From positions 124,001-188,000 of IMG/VR virus record IMGVR_UViG_3300023174_000039: DNA of 64,000 nucleotides, one strand, 5' to 3'. The translations under genes were made by a program, and so were the position numbers. Source of the stretch: a virus. Below the pieces are notes generated by a model. It ran no database searches, was not told the origin of the DNA, and worked only from the letters and a program-made list of their open reading frames with translations. Within the stretch, counting starts at the first letter, position 1; every line of letters starts with the position of its first letter. This document shows, one piece after another, positions 63,225 to 64,000 of this stretch.

Positions 63225-63913
63225 GTTCATCAGCAGACATTAGATCAATTCTAGATCGCTTGGCCACAGTAGAAGAAAGCAAACTTACTCCTGTCAACGT
63301 CAAGCATGGGTTAAACAAACAGCAGAAGTCTGCGGACCAATTGCCTGCGCTGTTCAAACCCCGAGACATTAGTCCCACATTGGCCAAAAAGCCTTATCAA
63401 AAACATCCCATGGACGGCAAACTAGTTGGCGACTCAATTGAGCCTACCAAGAGTCCGCTAGAAGAAGCCATGCAAGACATTGAAGAAGACATGCTCAGCA
63501 AAGTCAAGCGCAGTTTTGTTGATTACTTGGAGCAATTAGAAGACGATAACAAAATTGACGGCCACTTGGTCCGCAAGGCCAAGGCTGAACTAGATATTGC
63601 CAATGACCCAGATCCTGAAAACGAATCAGAGATAGATGAAGATCCTACACAACAAGACCTTGATGTGGTGCCTGCACAAGCACCTGCTGAAGATCCTACA
63701 TTGGCAGAAGCACCTGTAAAAACCTATCCCATGGAAGATGGTAGCATGCTAGAGTGTTATGGTAATGAATCACAAGGATTTGAAATTCGTCATGGAGAAC
63801 GACGATTACCCACACGTTTCCGCAATGTCAATGATGCCGACATGGCAGTAAAGATATTCCAGAAACGTAAAAACAAGCCCCAGGGCAACGAAGATTATTT
63901 GGAAGAACGCTGA
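63221..63913 (+). CDS. acidic virion/scaffold-type phage protein, 230 aa
   Basis: ATGA overlap with dps favours ATG 63221 over 63185. N-terminal ADIRSILDRLATVEESKLTP VNVKHGLNKQQKS split by a flexible part leads to a helical stretch (EEDMLSKVKRSFVDYLEQLE) and an acidic Pro-rich linker. The end is a small domain (DGSMLECYGNESQGFEIRHG ERRLPTRF). The family recurs in T4-like viruses beside cargo-type genes. Function unknown. Confidence 0.7.
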   Translation: MSSSADIRSILDRLATVEESKLTPVNVKHGLNKQQKSADQLPALFKPRDISPTLAKKPYQKHPMDGKLVGDSIEPTKSPLEEAMQDIEEDMLSKVKRSFVDYLEQLEDDNKIDGHLVRKAKAELDIANDPDPENESEIDEDPTQQDLDVVPAQAPAEDPTLAEAPVKTYPMEDGSMLECYGNESQGFEIRHGERRLPTRFRNVNDADMAVKIFQKRKNKPQGNEDYLEER

Positions 63914-63914
63914 A

Positions 63915-64000
63915 ATGATAGTAGATCAATTATTCACAACCCCTGCTGTAGTTGGTAACACCAAGCAGTTTTTTGGTGAAAGCCGTCACAACAAGTTGCT
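63915..64000 (+). CDS. partial gene, N-terminal 28 residues visible
   Basis: ATG 63915 follows the previous stop by 1 nt and the frame is open to the window end. The start MIVDQLFTTPAVVG resembles the deaminase protein start MLVDELFTTSWLTES at 40073, so it may be another cargo-type protein. Confidence 0.55.
   Translation, partial: MIVDQLFTTPAVVGNTKQFFGESRHNKL

Noticed and set aside
1-64000. tRNA, rRNA or tmRNA genes and integrase/att sites
   Set aside because: Looked for by eye in the intergenic gaps; gaps are almost all shorter than 140 bp and none shows a cloverleaf or CCA end. A tRNAscan-SE run would be decisive.

Overview
This window looks like part of the genome of a large T4-like (myovirus-type) bacteriophage. 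Supporting genes are a T4 gp44-type clamp loader, a gp31/GroES-type co-chaperonin, PhoH, a free-standing HNH/NUMOD3 homing endonuclease, long tail-fibre genes, a nested spanin pair and a GH19 endolysin. Genes are packed with ATGA/TAATG overlaps. The host is probably a Gram-negative betaproteobacterium: the window carries a 7Fe ferredoxin (FdxA) and a TctC/Bug periplasmic receptor that read like Burkholderiales genes, plus Rz/Rz1. The host is inferred; the phage identity is well supported.

Layout. (1) 1-13.9 kb: mostly small early-type genes. Fourteen of the sixteen host-like promoters (mostly TTGACC/A, exactly 17 bp, TATAAT) lie in or beside this block; genes at 4.9-6.8 kb are repeated promoter-SD cassettes. 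Recognisable products are a D,D-peptidase, a ParB/Srx-fold protein, an Hc1-like protein, NadE, FdxA, a SleB-type hydrolase, an SH3-barrel protein and translation factor IF-1. (2) 13.9-14.8 kb: superoxide dismutase and an ErpA-type Fe-S carrier. (3) 14.8-25.7 kb: tail-fibre and virion structural genes with a subtilisin-like protease among them. (4) 25.7-32.1 kb: replication, chaperone and housekeeping genes, a homing endonuclease, a HAD phosphatase and PhoH. (5) 32.3-40.7 kb: another fibre gene and a run of modular proteins with T4-like capsid-targeting N-termini. (6) 40.7-45 kb: a metabolic island (methyltransferase, TctC, 2OG oxygenase, sulfotransferase-like, glycine amidinotransferase-like). 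(7) 45-51.3 kb: lysis genes, DnaJ and a ClpA-like ATPase. (8) 51.3-64 kb: an NMN adenylyltransferase fusion, a glycosyltransferase, a 1625-residue multidomain protein, a tandem GNAT protein, a fatty-acid desaturase and Dps.

Two systems deserve attention. First, a TAAATA element resembling the T4 late promoter sits just upstream of about 19 genes from 13.9 kb onward. It falls in two classes: 19-37 nt from the start with a Shine-Dalgarno, or only 4-8 nt from the start without one. The second class, and three host-like promoters with the ATG exactly 7 nt after the -10 box, predict leaderless mRNAs. Second, many otherwise unrelated proteins begin with a short M-(K/R)-x-x-(D/E)-(F/I/V)-x-x-E sequence like T4 internal-protein capsid-targeting peptides and contain further (V/I/L/M)-x-E-(G/A/D) linkers. 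The carriers include superoxide dismutase, GNAT domains, a nucleotidyltransferase-amidoligase-ParB polyprotein and two proteins with internal Tat-type twin-arginine signals. I infer a set of enzymes packaged with the DNA, cut by the prohead protease and delivered into the host. No tRNA, rRNA or CRISPR array was recognised. The longest gene-free stretch is about 160 bp.
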